Below are positions 18,573 through 27,207 of a stretch of 31,000 nt of DNA, one piece after another; within the stretch, counting starts at the first letter, position 1; every line of letters begins with the position of its first letter. The notes beneath the pieces were generated by a model, which was not told the DNA's origin, did no database searches, and was given only the letters and a program-made list of their open reading frames with translations. The DNA comes from Adiantum capillus-veneris. Its lineage: Eukaryota > Streptophyta > Polypodiopsida > Polypodiales > Pteridaceae. Location of the stretch: NCBI GenBank assembly GCA_014529385.2, contig CM043944.1, positions 70,172,895 to 70,203,894 of the forward strand. The letters run 5' to 3'. The position numbers and the translations under genes were made by a program.

Positions 18573-18987
18573 CTCATTTGGTTGGGATGTACATCGATCA
18601 GACATTGTTATTGCTTTCTTCAATGGTGACATATTTGAGGAAGTTTAAGTAACGCAGCCTCGCGGTTTTGTCATAAAAGGACAAGAGGAAAAAGTGTGCA
18701 TATGTAAGAAGGCTTTGTATGGGTTGAAGCAATCTACTCGTGCTTGGTATGAGAAAGCTGACACTCATTTGGTTAAACGAGGCTTTCGTAACAGTCCAAC
18801 AGAAAGCACATTGTATGTAAAGCGTGAGGGTGATGTACTTCTTATTGTGGTTCTTTATGTCAATGATTTGTTGATCACTGGACCAAATGAGAGACATATT
18901 GCTGAATTTAAGGCTGATTTGAATGCTACTTTCAAGATGAAAGATTTGGGGGTGTTGCATCAATACTTGGGTATACAGTTTAAGTAG
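18573..18987 (+). pseudogene. pol: Copia RT, palm with mutated active site
   Basis: After a shifted stretch (18573-18650) carrying the copia DIVIAFFNGD-type region in broken frames, the open frame gives ICKKALYGLKQSTRAWYEKA, GFRNSPTESTLYVKREGD and IVVLYVNDLLITGPN. The YVDD box reads YVND: the first metal-binding Asp is Asn (AAT at 18862-18864), a GAT-to-AAT change, so this RT should be inactive. FKMKDLGVLHQYLGIQFK ends at TAG 18985-18987. Confidence 0.85.
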
Positions 18988-19256
18988 TGTGATGGTGGTA
19001 TTGCCTTGTGTCAGAAAAGTTACATGATGCTGGCGATCCTGCTAATGTCACTCTTTACCAAACTGTTGTTGGCTGCCTCATTCATGTATGCAACACGAGG
19101 CCAAATATTCAGTTTGCAATCTCACAGGTCAGCAGATTTATGCATAGCCCAGGGTCTAAGCATTGGCAGGCTGTCAAGAGGATTTTTCGCTACCTTAGTG
19201 GCACTTTACACTTGGCTTGTTTTATCCCAAGGGGGGATCATTGCCGCCAGACTTAA
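18988..19256 (+). pseudogene. pol: Copia RT thumb / connection region
   Basis: Frame 19008-19256 reads YQTVVGCLIHVCNTRPNIQF, AISQVSRFMHSPGSKHWQAV and KRIFRYLSGTLHLACF, the conserved copia segment between RT and RNase H. It overlaps the next frame by 40 bp; a frameshift at about 19220-19250 joins it to RNase H. Confidence 0.82.
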
Positions 19257-19726
19257 ATGGTTTTTTGGACTCAGATTGGGCTGGTTGTTTTGACACACGA
19301 GTGTCCAGAAGTGGTTATCATTTCATGCTTGGCAGTTCATGTATATCATGGTTGAGCAAGAAGCAACCTACTGTGGCCACTTCAAGTTCTGAGGCTGAGT
19401 ACAGGGCAGTCTTCACAGCTACGGTTGAGTGTGTATGGCTCAGACGCCTTATGGCTGATTTGGATGTTCGACAGGACACTGTCAACACTATCTACACTGA
19501 CAGTCAGAGCGCATTGGTAGTTGCAAGGAACCCAGTTTTTCATGCTCACACAAAGCACATTGAGGTGCATTACCACTATGTCAGGGAGAGGCTCTCAGCA
19601 GGAGAGATCAGCTTGGCTTATGTGCCAACACAGGACAACCTTGTAGATCTTTTCACAAAGGCATTGTCTCGTGAGAATCTTGAAGCTTTCCGCAAAGCTT
19701 TGGGCTTACTCCCATTTGTGGACTGA
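19217..19726 (+). CDS. pol: Copia RNase H, intact domain
   Basis: Reads FLDSDWAGCFDTRVSRSGYH, SKKQPTVATSSSEAEYRAV, TIYTDSQSALVVARNPVFHA, HTKHIEVHYHYVRERL and YVPTQDNLVDLFTKALSREN. The catalytic Asp-Glu-Asp-Asp residues (DSDWAG, SSEAEY, TDSQSA, and the late Asp in QDNLVD) are visible and the frame is unbroken to TGA 19724-19726. It removes RNA from the RNA/cDNA hybrid. The start is a consequence of the frameshift upstream, not a native start; the domain belongs to the polyprotein. Confidence 0.85.
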   Translation: MFYPKGGSLPPDLNGFLDSDWAGCFDTRVSRSGYHFMLGSSCISWLSKKQPTVATSSSEAEYRAVFTATVECVWLRRLMADLDVRQDTVNTIYTDSQSALVVARNPVFHAHTKHIEVHYHYVRERLSAGEISLAYVPTQDNLVDLFTKALSRENLEAFRKALGLLPFVD

Positions 19727-19790
19727 TCATGTCCTCAGGGCATGGCACTTCCCTTTACTCATGTGCCAGCTCTCGTTCACCGCATCACTC

Positions 19791-19801
19791 TAGGGGGGAT
19801 T
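19791..19801 (+). other. Copia polypurine tract
   Basis: TAGGGGGGATT lies directly before TGTTACC of the second LTR. The purine core is AGGGGGGA; the two bases TT lie between it and the LTR. Confidence 0.85.
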
Positions 19802-20028
19802 TGTTACCATATACATGTGGTAGTGATGTGTGTGAACACACTAGGACCACCGGGGCATTTTTTCCCTCTTTATGAGGTCTTTTCCTTCATGTATTTTATA
19901 TACGCCCATCACTCTAGGGCTATCCATCTTTCCATTGCATACTAAGTAACACACTCTCTATTGTGTGCCTTGAGCTTCCTTCGTCTTCTCCAAGCTGTGT
20001 GCGTTTCTCTGCAACCCTAAATCCAACA
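19802..20028 (+). repeat. Copia second LTR (227 bp)
   Basis: Same length and ends as the 5' LTR (TGTTACC to CCAACA). It has a TATATA box at 19897-19902. By hand count, roughly 17 differences from LTR1 and 14 from LTR3, clustered in the T-rich stretch before the TATA box. Confidence 0.92.
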
Positions 20029-20032
20029 ATTT
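20029..20032. other. LTR-LTR junction bases
   Basis: ATTT between two directly repeated LTRs. The first two bases equal those between the 5' LTR and the primer site (AT), the last two equal those between the polypurine core and the 3' LTR (TT). That is the junction expected when unprocessed cDNA ends are joined. Confidence 0.6.
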
Positions 20033-20259
20033 TGTTACCATATACGTGTGGTAGTGATGTGTGTGAACACACTAGGACCACCCTAGCATTTTTTCCCTCT
20101 TTAGGAGGTTATTTCCCCCGTGCATTGTATATACGCCCATCACTCTAGGGCTATCCATCTTTCCATTGCATACTAAGTAACACACTCTCTATTGTGTGCC
20201 TTGAGCTTCCTTCGTCTTCTCCAAGCTGTGTGCGTTTCTCTGCAACCCTAAAACCAAAA
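20033..20259 (+). repeat. Copia third LTR (227 bp)
   Basis: TGTTACC start, aligned to the other LTRs over its full length. It ends CCAAAA rather than CCAACA, so its terminal CA has mutated. It is followed at once by the right target-site copy GTCAG, so it is the true outer end of the insertion. Confidence 0.9.
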
Positions 20260-20264
20260 GTCAG
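20260..20264. other. Target-site duplication of copia element, right
   Basis: GTCAG, identical to 15682-15686. It marks the outer end of the third LTR and shows that all three LTRs belong to one flanked insertion. Confidence 0.85.
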
Positions 20265-21064
20265 GCCACGGATAAACCCACGTACTTGTTGAAAGGTGTC
20301 TAGCCCTTCCAACTTGAGGACAACATCCCGATAGTGAGAGATATATTCAAGAAAGGATGGGTGTTGGCGCATGGAATACGTGTCCCAAGCCATCCAATTT
20401 CTATTTGCATCATTCCTGGGTAGCAATTATTTTCAAAACATAGCCTCAAAGGCTGCCCAACTCTCTGGTAGGAGATTATTCTCCTTGAGAGACATCCACC
20501 ATTTGTAGGCCTTGCCTTCTAGAGTTAGACTTGTTTGCAGTGCTATGACTGCATCCAACGTACACCGTAAGGCGTGAATTCCATCCCACTTGCTGAGAAA
20601 GATACTCACTACATCCTTATTGCAGTCTCGGTCATCTCGCTTAAAAGTTGGTGTCTTGGTGTGTTTCAATAACTCGTACACCTCCTTTGCATTGAGAGAG
20701 TGCAGAGAATCCGAAGATGGACCTTGTCCATGACCCAAAGGGCCTTGCCCATGATTTGCCCCTTATTGGCAATGTGCTCATGGATGTGTGTGTCAATAGG
20801 GCCCTTGGCATGTTGCTATATAAATTGTATCACTAAAGTGGATAATTTAGTGACATTTTCATTCAGGGATGCAAAATTTGTTTTCAGTACTGAGATGCGT
20901 GCTTGAAGTGCTCAAAATCCCTGGATATCGAGCAATTCATAAGCGTCATCTCCTCCCGTAGCATCGCGGGCACCCTCCCTGGGAGTATCTGGCCGCAAGC
21001 CATCATGGGAAGGATCAAGCGTATTATGCTCAAAATCAAAGGTCATGTTGATATCTGAATCCAT
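20265..21064 (-). pseudogene. gag: Minus-strand gypsy gag, N-terminal and capsid part
   Basis: Starts at ATG 21064 on the minus strand (MDSDINMTFDFEHNTLDPSH); TGA at 20914-20912 interrupts after 50 codons (CGA-to-TGA explains it). After a frameshift the frame 20738-20433 reads LNAKEVYELLKHTKTPTF, IFLSKWDGIHALRCTLDAVI and KAYKWWMSLKENNLLPESWA, the retrotransposon gag capsid core. A further shift leads to NWMAWDTYSMRQHPSFLEYI and LEGLDTFQQVRGFIRGL, ending at the copia target site. The next residues are found beyond copia at 15681. Confidence 0.8.
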
Positions 21065-21860
21065 GGAAACACTGTGCAGTGTGAGAGAGAGAAAGAAGAA
21101 TACCTTGATTCCAAAAACAATCTCGTAGCCATAATATGCACCGCAAACTGTGACAATTAGCCATGCTAATTACGCCGTTTGTCAAAGCTTTGCCAATCCA
21201 TAATTCCACCTGTTCAAATACACCGCTTGAATGTAATCCTCTCCTTGAAAACGCCGTAGTCGACTTGATCTTCCAAAGAAACAAGTGGTGATGGATACTT
21301 GTTTGAAAATCTCAAAGCCGTCGTAAGTTAACCTTGACTCACTTCTACAATTTCTGTAATTATGGAGAATCTACAGAAATTGACGGCCTGTCAAAGCATT
21401 TCCGGTCCCTTGTCAACGAGGTTATGTTGCACCTTGGCCGACAACCGGGTGAAAAACTGTGTACGAGGTGTGTGTCGGGTGGGCATGCACCCTTGCTCGA
21501 ATAAGTTGAGGAAAGTGCCCAAGGCCAAAGGCCTTAGGGCACTTATGGTGTGGAAAAAAAAATGTTGACACTGTAAGCTATGGCAACCAACAGTGCTGCA
21601 AGATATTGGCAAGGAGATGACGACCAGTGCGTTGCTCTCCAGGGGTAGCTCTAGTGACGTAAACTTCACCTTGTCACAATGTGCATCTGCCAAGCTCGCT
21701 CATGCAGCCTATGGTGGAGGTCAACAACCCGTCTCTCCTCGCCTCATGACGCCCTGCACACGGTTCGTCGTCCTTGACTTGTTTCCCCGCCTAGCAAAAG
21801 AGGAGCTCCACGGCCTTGCATGTGCATGCAAAAAAGACCACGCCCCTCTGTCCCAAAAAT
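21065..21860 (-). other. Leader of the minus-strand gypsy element
   Basis: About 800 bp between primer site and gag start. Open stretches on both strands here lack motifs and do not continue. Long leaders are common in plant gypsy elements. Confidence 0.5.
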
Positions 21861-21864
21861 AGAA

Positions 21865-21879
21865 CCAGCTCTAATACCA
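21865..21879 (-). other. Primer binding site of minus-strand gypsy
   Basis: On the minus strand TGGTATTAGAGCTGG, one base different from the initiator tRNA-Met site TGGTATCAGAGC. It sits between the leader and the LTR end. Confidence 0.75.
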
Positions 21880-21880
21880 A

Positions 21881-22053
21881 TATAAAACCCATAGGAGACT
21901 GAATGCCAAATCCTCCTCCCAGCCAACCTTTTATAGGAGGGCCCATGGCCCTTTGCCCTAAATGGATCCCGTGTCCACACCTTCAGTTCGGCCCTTGACC
22001 TAATTCCTTGACTCCCCTAGCTCGAGCCCTGCCCTCTAGCCCTTGGCCTGACA
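21881..22053 (-). repeat. Short 5' LTR of minus-strand gypsy
   Basis: On the minus strand it begins TGTCAGG at 22053 and ends TTTTATA at 21881 (the usual CA probably mutated to TA), 173 bp. A TATAAAA box lies at 21935-21929. The right boundary coincides exactly with the start of similarity to the 26998-28880 repeat, which supports 22053 as the insertion edge. The 3' LTR is not in the window. Confidence 0.7.
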
Positions 22054-22936
22054 AAACTCTACTTATTATACTCTATGATTCTTCAAGATGTTGAAAGATG
22101 GCAACAATCTAAAGCATGTGTTTTTCTTGCAAATTCATGATTATGATACTCATTATGCACTCAATTGTGTCGACATACACAAGTCTCCTGTTCAATTTGC
22201 ATTAAAATTTGAGAGAAAGGAAGTTAAAAAGAAATTACCATTTACTTGTGGTAAGTGAGGTGCTTAGCCTAAACTTAGTATGCATTAAGCTTGCCAAAGT
22301 TGTATGGTCATCGAGAATATTGCATGGGTTATAGTGTATGTGTATCATAACACTATGACAGAATTAATCAAAGAATATGTTAGAGTAATGTATGTAATAA
22401 CCATAAATTGGTGGTATTGAAGCACTTAAACTCAATTACCTTACTTTCATTGGGTTCTTTACTCTTTAACTTACAAACTTCTCAAGTTAAGTGAAGTATC
22501 TAGTAGTGGGAATGGCACCCAAGAGAACTCGCTATTGTCACGAAGCCAGAACCAATGATGGTAAAGGCAAAGGAAAGGTCCCGATGAATAAGGATGTGCC
22601 ACTTATCCCATGAAGTGATGTTATTACTCAAGAACATATAGGAAAGTTCTTTTTTGTTTAATGCATCAAGAGTAATTAGGAAGTAGAAAACTACCTAAAC
22701 ATTGAGTTAGTCCCAATTCAAAACCACATCAATTGAACCTATTAATTTTCTTTAAGTTGTATTAATATTGAAGGATTTTTTGATGATATATTGTCTAAAG
22801 TAGGAAAAAAATGTTTGCCTAGTAGGAAAACTCCCGAACCTTCTTCATTCAAAAATCCTATACGGATATAGCCAAAACTCCCTATATATCCAGGGAGGAG
22901 GGCTTAGCAAAGTGAACGCTAAAGCAATGCATATGG

Positions 22937-23158
22937 GTGTACACATTTTGTGGGTTTGTGCCCAAAATGCAAGATAATACTTGCGGATTTATGCCCAGTT
23001 TGCAAGTTAGTCACTGTGAATTTGTGCCCAGATTGCAAGACAATTTAGCTATATGGGCAACTAAAGACACCGGGAGCAATAAACTCTCACCAAGAGGAGT
23101 GAACTCTTGGGGTTTGGATATTTTAATGAAGAAGGGTCTTATGTTTTTTTTCTTCTAG
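22937..23158 (+). CDS. 73-codon ORF with 11-residue repeats (copy 1)
   Basis: Lies within the candidate LTR after its TATA-like box. Three 33-bp units encode CGFVPKMQDNT, CGFMPSLQVSH and CEFVPRLQDNL, followed by TKDTGSNKLSPRGVNSWGLD. A frame of the same length and repeat pattern persists in the other large copy (27918-28139) despite divergence. Not a known protein; it could equally be a 33-bp minisatellite that happens to stay open. Confidence 0.35.
   Translation: MYTFCGFVPKMQDNTCGFMPSLQVSHCEFVPRLQDNLAIWATKDTGSNKLSPRGVNSWGLDILMKKGLMFFFF
23090..23110. other. Conserved stem-loop in LTR, copy 1
   Basis: CCAAGAG, a 7-base loop GAGTGAA, then CTCTTGG. The same stem and loop is unchanged at 24194-24214 and 28071-28091. 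It could be an RNA structure in the LTR transcript. Confidence 0.55.
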
Positions 23159-23712
23159 GAAAGATTGTTTTGGTGCTGCTTTGATAATGCTTGAAGGATT
23201 GTTTTAACAAACTTGTGATGGGAACCCTTTAAAAGAAATTTTGTGTATAAACAATCATGTGGTAGTAATTAGAAAATAAGCTAAAAAGTGTGAGTGTGGG
23301 GTGGAAAGTGGAGACTGGCTTAGGTTGCTAGTCAAGGATGGGTGATCTTGATTAGTCAAGAAACTCTCCACACTCCCTCTTATTAAGAGAAGCTAGAAAC
23401 TCATTGCACCAACAGTCGGGGTCCCAAATATACGTGTCCCTGAAAACTTATGGGAAAAAAGGTATTTGGATTTTCTCTCTTTTGAAAGGTGATAATTAGG
23501 GACGTATGAAATTCTTGTATTAGTTCATCCTTTCCCTGCAAGACAAGGCTAGGAGCCCTCTTCAATGGTTCGGACTCAAGTTACTTGGTGACAAGAGACC
23601 GTTCATTGGAAATCAATTCCTTCTTTACTATGTTTTCTCAAGAGTTTAGGGCCTAGCGACCTGTCAAGTACCTCCTATTTTCAAATTGATATGTACCAAG
23701 ACGAGGACCTCA

Positions 23713-23888
23713 TAGTTACATAAATGCCCAAATGGAAATCATTTCATGCTAATGCAAAATCCACTATTTGTTTACATCTTGCAGTCAATGCGTTTCACTG
23801 TTGTTGGTGAAGCTACTTCTTGTGCCTTATGGGAGAACAAGAGTGCAAGTAATGAGGTTTACTTGATGAAGAAGTTGTTTGAGCTTTG
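23713..23888 (+). pseudogene. gag: Copia-type gag fragment, copy 1
   Basis: After the candidate LTR end, broken frames give HANAKSTICLHLAV-like residues and then LWENKSASNEVYLMKKLFEL, a standard copia gag (UBN2) segment. It is cut at 23888 by a further LTR fragment. The longer second copy at 28700-29010 confirms the identity. Confidence 0.65.
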
Positions 23889-24177
23889 ACTATGTTTTCT
23901 CAAGCGATTAGAGCCTAGCAACCTGCTAGGTACCCTCCTATTGTCAAATGGATATGGTAACAGGGCGGGGACCTCACACGTGGTATCAGAGCTAGGTTAG
24001 AAAACTAGAAAAATTGTTATTGTTTGAAAATTTGGAAAAATGAATTGGAGACTTAAGGCTGAGAACTTACTAGCATCGATGTTTCAGGAAGATGCCAATG
24101 CTGAGTATCGCATGTTCAAGACCTTTGAGATAATGTATTTTGAGGCTTGTTGCTCTTCAAATTTTTCTTAGAAATAG
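23889..24177 (+). repeat. LTR 3' end, primer site and internal start, copy 1
   Basis: 23889-23976 matches the last ~90 bp of the long LTR (ending ACCTCA). CACG and the primer site TGGTATCAGAGC (23981-23992) follow, then an internal start with MNWRLKAENLLASMF-like codons. The same 280-bp stretch recurs at 24695-24975. It shows the true LTR-to-internal junction of the long-LTR family. Confidence 0.7.
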
Positions 24178-24785
24178 AAGCAATAAACTCTCGCCAAGAG
24201 GAGTGAACTCTTGGGGTTTGGATATTTTAATGAAGAAGGGTTGTATGCCATTTCTCGGAAATATTGTTTTGGTGTTGTTGAAGGACTGTTTTAACAAACT
24301 TGTGATGGGAACCCTTCAAAAGAATTTTGTGTATAAACAATAATGTGGTAGTAATTAGAAAACAAGCTAAAAAATGTGAGTGTGGGGTGGAAAGTGGAGA
24401 ATGTCTCAGGTTGCCAGTCAAGGATGGGTGGTCTCAATTAGTCGAGAAACTCTCCACTCCCTCTTATTGAGAGAAGCATAATTAGAAACTCATTGTGCCA
24501 AGAGTTGAGAAGTCTTAAATATACGTGCCCCTAAAAGCTATGGGAAAAAAGGTATTTGGATTTTCTCGCTTTTGGAAAGTGAGAATTAGGGATGTATAAA
24601 ATTCATGCTTTCCCTGCAAGACAGGGCTAGGAAATCTCTTCAATGGTTCGGACTCAATTTACTTGGTGATGAGAGACCGTCAATTGGAAATCAATTCCTT
24701 CTTGACTATGTTTTCTTAAACGATTAGGGTCTGATGACCTGTCAGATACCCTTGTATTTCCAAATGGAACAGGGCGGGGACCTCA
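24178..24785 (+). repeat. Partial long LTR (3' 600 bp)
   Basis: Matches the 3' part of the long LTR from AGCAATAAACTCTC to ACCTCA. The 5' ~830 bp are missing. The stem-loop is retained (24194-24214). Confidence 0.75.
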
Positions 24786-24789
24786 CACG

Positions 24790-24800
24790 TGGTATCAGAG
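24790..24800 (+). other. Primer binding site, long-LTR family
   Basis: TGGTATCAGAG four bases after ACCTCA, complementary to initiator tRNA-Met. It supports 24780-24785 as the end of a 5' LTR. Confidence 0.75.
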
Positions 24801-25420
24801 TCTAGGTTAGGAAACTGGAAAATTCATTATTTTTTGAAAATTTGGAAAAAATGAATTGGAGACTTAAGTTCGAGAACTTACCAGCATCAATGTTTTAAGA
24901 AGATGCCGACACTGAGTATCGCTAGTTCAAGACCTTTGAGATAATGTATTTTGAGGCTTGTCGCTCTTCAATTTTGCTTTTTGATGCAACATGATGAAGA
25001 TTTTGATGAAGGCTTTTGCTCTTCCATCAACAAGAATCCAAAGGGGATGGGAACTTACATGGGATGTGATACTGGCATCTTTTATATCAATGTGAAGAAG
25101 CTTGAATGCCTCTCTTATGATCTAAAGAAGCTTCGGTGGGGGAAGAGCTGCAAGTTATCCAACTTTACTACTTTCTTGGTACTGTTAGAGATGACTACAC
25201 TCTTATCTCTAAAGATGGAATTGACATGACCTTAAATGAATAATAAAGTGGTGAAAGTGATCCCTACTTACAGGCTCAAACTCATTCCTGTCCCTGACAT
25301 CTTTCCCTAAAATAAGAGTCTTGTATTCTATGAACCCCGCAAAGATGTGCATAAAAGCTATTTGTAACCTTGCGAAGGTATGCCCCAAAAATGTCCATTG
25401 AGCAATAGCTAGCCTAGTTT
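24801..25420 (+). other. Decayed internal region of long-LTR element
   Basis: After the primer site come remnants of MNWRLKAENL (interrupted here), then a stretch with fragments such as YFLGTVRDDYTLISKDGID that I cannot assign. Open stretches are broken and no catalytic motif is visible. Probably leader and early gag of the long-LTR element. Confidence 0.4.
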
Positions 25421-25722
25421 TGTAAAAAATTGAATCATCCCTTGGATACCCATCTTGAAGCAATGAGACCCACATCACTTCAGGATGCTCTCTTAAGGGC
25501 AACACTTTTGGCTAAAGAAATGACTACGAATCAGGGGAGAGAAGACTTTAGAAATTAAAGGGGCATGCCCAATAATTGGAACCCTAGACCTGTTAATCAA
25601 GCTTATCAACATCGCCATGTAGTAGCCGCGACTACAACAAATCAACTTGAACATCCTGATGTTTTTGTTATGAGTGTAATGAGCTAGGACACTATAGAAA
25701 CCTATGTCCCAAAGAAGTGTAG
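25421..25722 (+). pseudogene. gag: Gag remnant with canonical zinc knuckle
   Basis: LEAMRPTSLQDALLRATLLA is typical of the end of a gypsy gag capsid region. TAA at 25556-25558 interrupts; the frame continues with NNWNPRPVNQAYQHR. After a frameshift, CYECNELGHYRNLCPKE at 25666-25716 is a C-X2-C-X4-H-X4-C knuckle. It lies about 870 bp after a primer site on the same strand, the right place for gag of the long-LTR element. The open frame after it (to 25901) has no clear motif. Confidence 0.7.
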
Positions 25723-25901
25723 AAACTACTGCAAATGCAATTCCTGTAGCACGGAATGGTAGAGGTCAACCGGTTTGTAATGGAGAAAGTAATGCAAGAA
25801 GAGACTCTGGAAGAGGAGTTGTGTCTCAAACTCATTTCATTATTATGGAAGAGCCAATGCTAGGAGACCTAGCTAATGAGAGAGTAACTTTGGACCCTTG
25901 A

Positions 25902-26680
25902 AACTTGAGAAAGAAAGCTTAGGAATAGAAGCATCATCGAACACCCTGTCAAATAAAATTTTTTTCCTGAAGAAGATGCAATGTGGGAAATGAAAGCTAT
26001 CTCCTTAAAGGTCATCCGCACATACCTTTGAGATGAGGATATCTCAATTCTTCAAGTTGGTAAGGTCTCTGGCACCCTTGCAGAGGGGATTTCTCAGGCC
26101 ATTTTGGTCATAAATAGAAAGTTTCTATTTTTGGCAGTGTTTCCACCTTTGATGTACTAGTGAATATATTGATGTAAGCTTTTCAAAAATGAAAATTTTA
26201 TTTTTTGTCACTTTTGTCCAAATATAGTAAGTTTTGAGGTGCTTACATCCACCTAGACGCGATCGTCTCGTCTAAATCTACCCGGCCTAAATCTCCATAA
26301 AAACAGTTGCATGCTTTGAAAACTCCTAAATATAGCAGATGTGTGCATCTGACACCTTAGCTTGTCATCCTCAAGCTTGTCTATTAATAGGAACTTTCAG
26401 AATTAAATTTTGATAAGCTAAGTTCACTCTATACAATTAATTTTCATCATAGTGTTAATAAATTAATTCCTCAGTCTAAGGTATGTATGTGTATGCATGT
26501 GCATGTGTATGTATGTTCATGGATGCCCATAAATGACCCATAGCCATGGACTCATCTCTTATGGTATGGTTGACTATGAGCATGGGTAAGTACATGAGGT
26601 GTATCACCCAAAAGGGCAAAGAGGGACACCTGTAGTGACTAAGCGGGAGCTTCTGACACCTCTATACATGCATTTAGCAA
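25902..26680. other. No recognisable gene
   Basis: AT-rich sequence with stops in all frames. I see only a short GTAT/GCAT microsatellite (26481-26520). Confidence 0.5.
26481..26520 (+). repeat. GTAT/GTGCAT-type microsatellite
   Basis: Imperfect tetranucleotide repeat of GTAT with GCAT and GTGT variants. Confidence 0.7.
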
Positions 26681-26738
26681 GAGAGGGCAAGTCGGGGAGG
26701 TATGGGGCTGATTTGGGCAACAAGGAGCCTCCAAACTC

Positions 26739-26746
26739 TATATAAA
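26739..26746 (+). promoter_or_regulatory. TATA-box candidate
   Basis: TATATAAA followed by GGGCATGCCC (a 10-bp palindrome) and a CA-rich stretch with TTTTACACACACTTG, the usual layout of a plant TATA promoter or LTR U3/R border. No gene or LTR ends can be tied to it. Confidence 0.35.
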
Positions 26747-27207
26747 GGGCATGCCCACTCAGTTTTACACACACTTGAACACACATTGGAGATAGGGAGA
26801 CTCTACTGCTATGGCTACTCATTGGTGAAGCTTTTACAAGGCCTTGAAAGGTCAAAAACTCCTAGGCACAAGCCGGTAATGTAAATTTGTTGCATCAATT
26901 CACTTTTACATCTCTATTCTCTTCTCTTCTTGAGAATTCCCAATCTACTACTACCATTCTTATTCTTATCTATCTAAAGATCGCTAGGATACAACGAAAA
27001 CTTTACTTATCAAACTCTAAATCTATGATTCCTCAAGATGTTGCAAGATGGAAACAATATAAAGCATGTATTTTGCTTGCAAATTCATGATTATGATACT
27101 CATTATGCACTCAATTGTGTCGACATACACAAAGTCTCTTGTTCAAATTTGCACTAAAAATTGAGAGTAAGGAAATTAAAAATCAATCACCATTTAGTTG
27201 TGGTAAG

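Larger units (their letters stand above)
15687..20259 (+). mobile_element. Ty1/copia element with three LTRs
   Basis: LTR, primer site, gag, protease, truncated integrase, RT, RNase H, polypurine tract, LTR, then a third LTR after four bases. The order (integrase before RT) defines copia. GTCAG flanks the whole three-LTR unit. Internal region is about 3.9 kb, shortened by loss of the integrase catalytic core and a smaller RT deletion. Stops and frameshifts in every domain show it cannot move by itself. Confidence 0.9.
15147..22053 (-). mobile_element. Second Ty3/gypsy-type element, 5' half, interrupted by copia
   Basis: Reading on the minus strand: LTR (22053-21881), initiator tRNA-Met primer site (21879-21865), leader, gag start ATG at 21064, gag, then the first protease codons up to VDDG at 15147. 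The copia element (15687-20259) splits gag. The rest of pol is displaced beyond the left window edge by the giant gypsy insertion. Assignment to gypsy rests on the Retrotrans_gag-like domain and the protease style; RT and integrase are not visible. Confidence 0.75.
22256..23712 (+). repeat. Candidate long LTR, copy 1
   Basis: Starts TGAGGT and ends ACCTCA, a 6-bp inverted terminal match, 1,457 bp. TATATA occurs near 22891. Elsewhere in the window the same 3' end is followed by a primer site (23981 and 24790), which supports the LTR reading. No matching 5-bp target duplication is seen at this copy, and the flanks are shared with copy 2, so both arose by duplication of a composite. Confidence 0.6.
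22054..23888 (+). repeat. Large direct repeat, copy 1
   Basis: Aligns from end to end with 26998-28880 on the same strand, with scattered substitutions and indels (by eye, near nine in ten bases match in sampled stretches). It contains a candidate LTR (22256-23712) plus about 200 bp of shared sequence on the left and a copia-type gag fragment on the right. At 23889 it changes abruptly to another copy of the LTR 3' end. Confidence 0.8.

Noticed and set aside
21391-21862. Open frames on both strands in the minus-strand gypsy leader
   Set aside because: No motif, no continuation, and they lie between a primer site and gag where a leader is expected.
25209-25505. Minus-strand 98-codon frame
   Set aside because: Overlaps the plus-strand gag remnant with recognisable motifs; no motif of its own.
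26604-26884. Gene downstream of the TATA-like box at 26739
   Set aside because: Only short frames with no motif on either strand; kept only as a promoter-like site.
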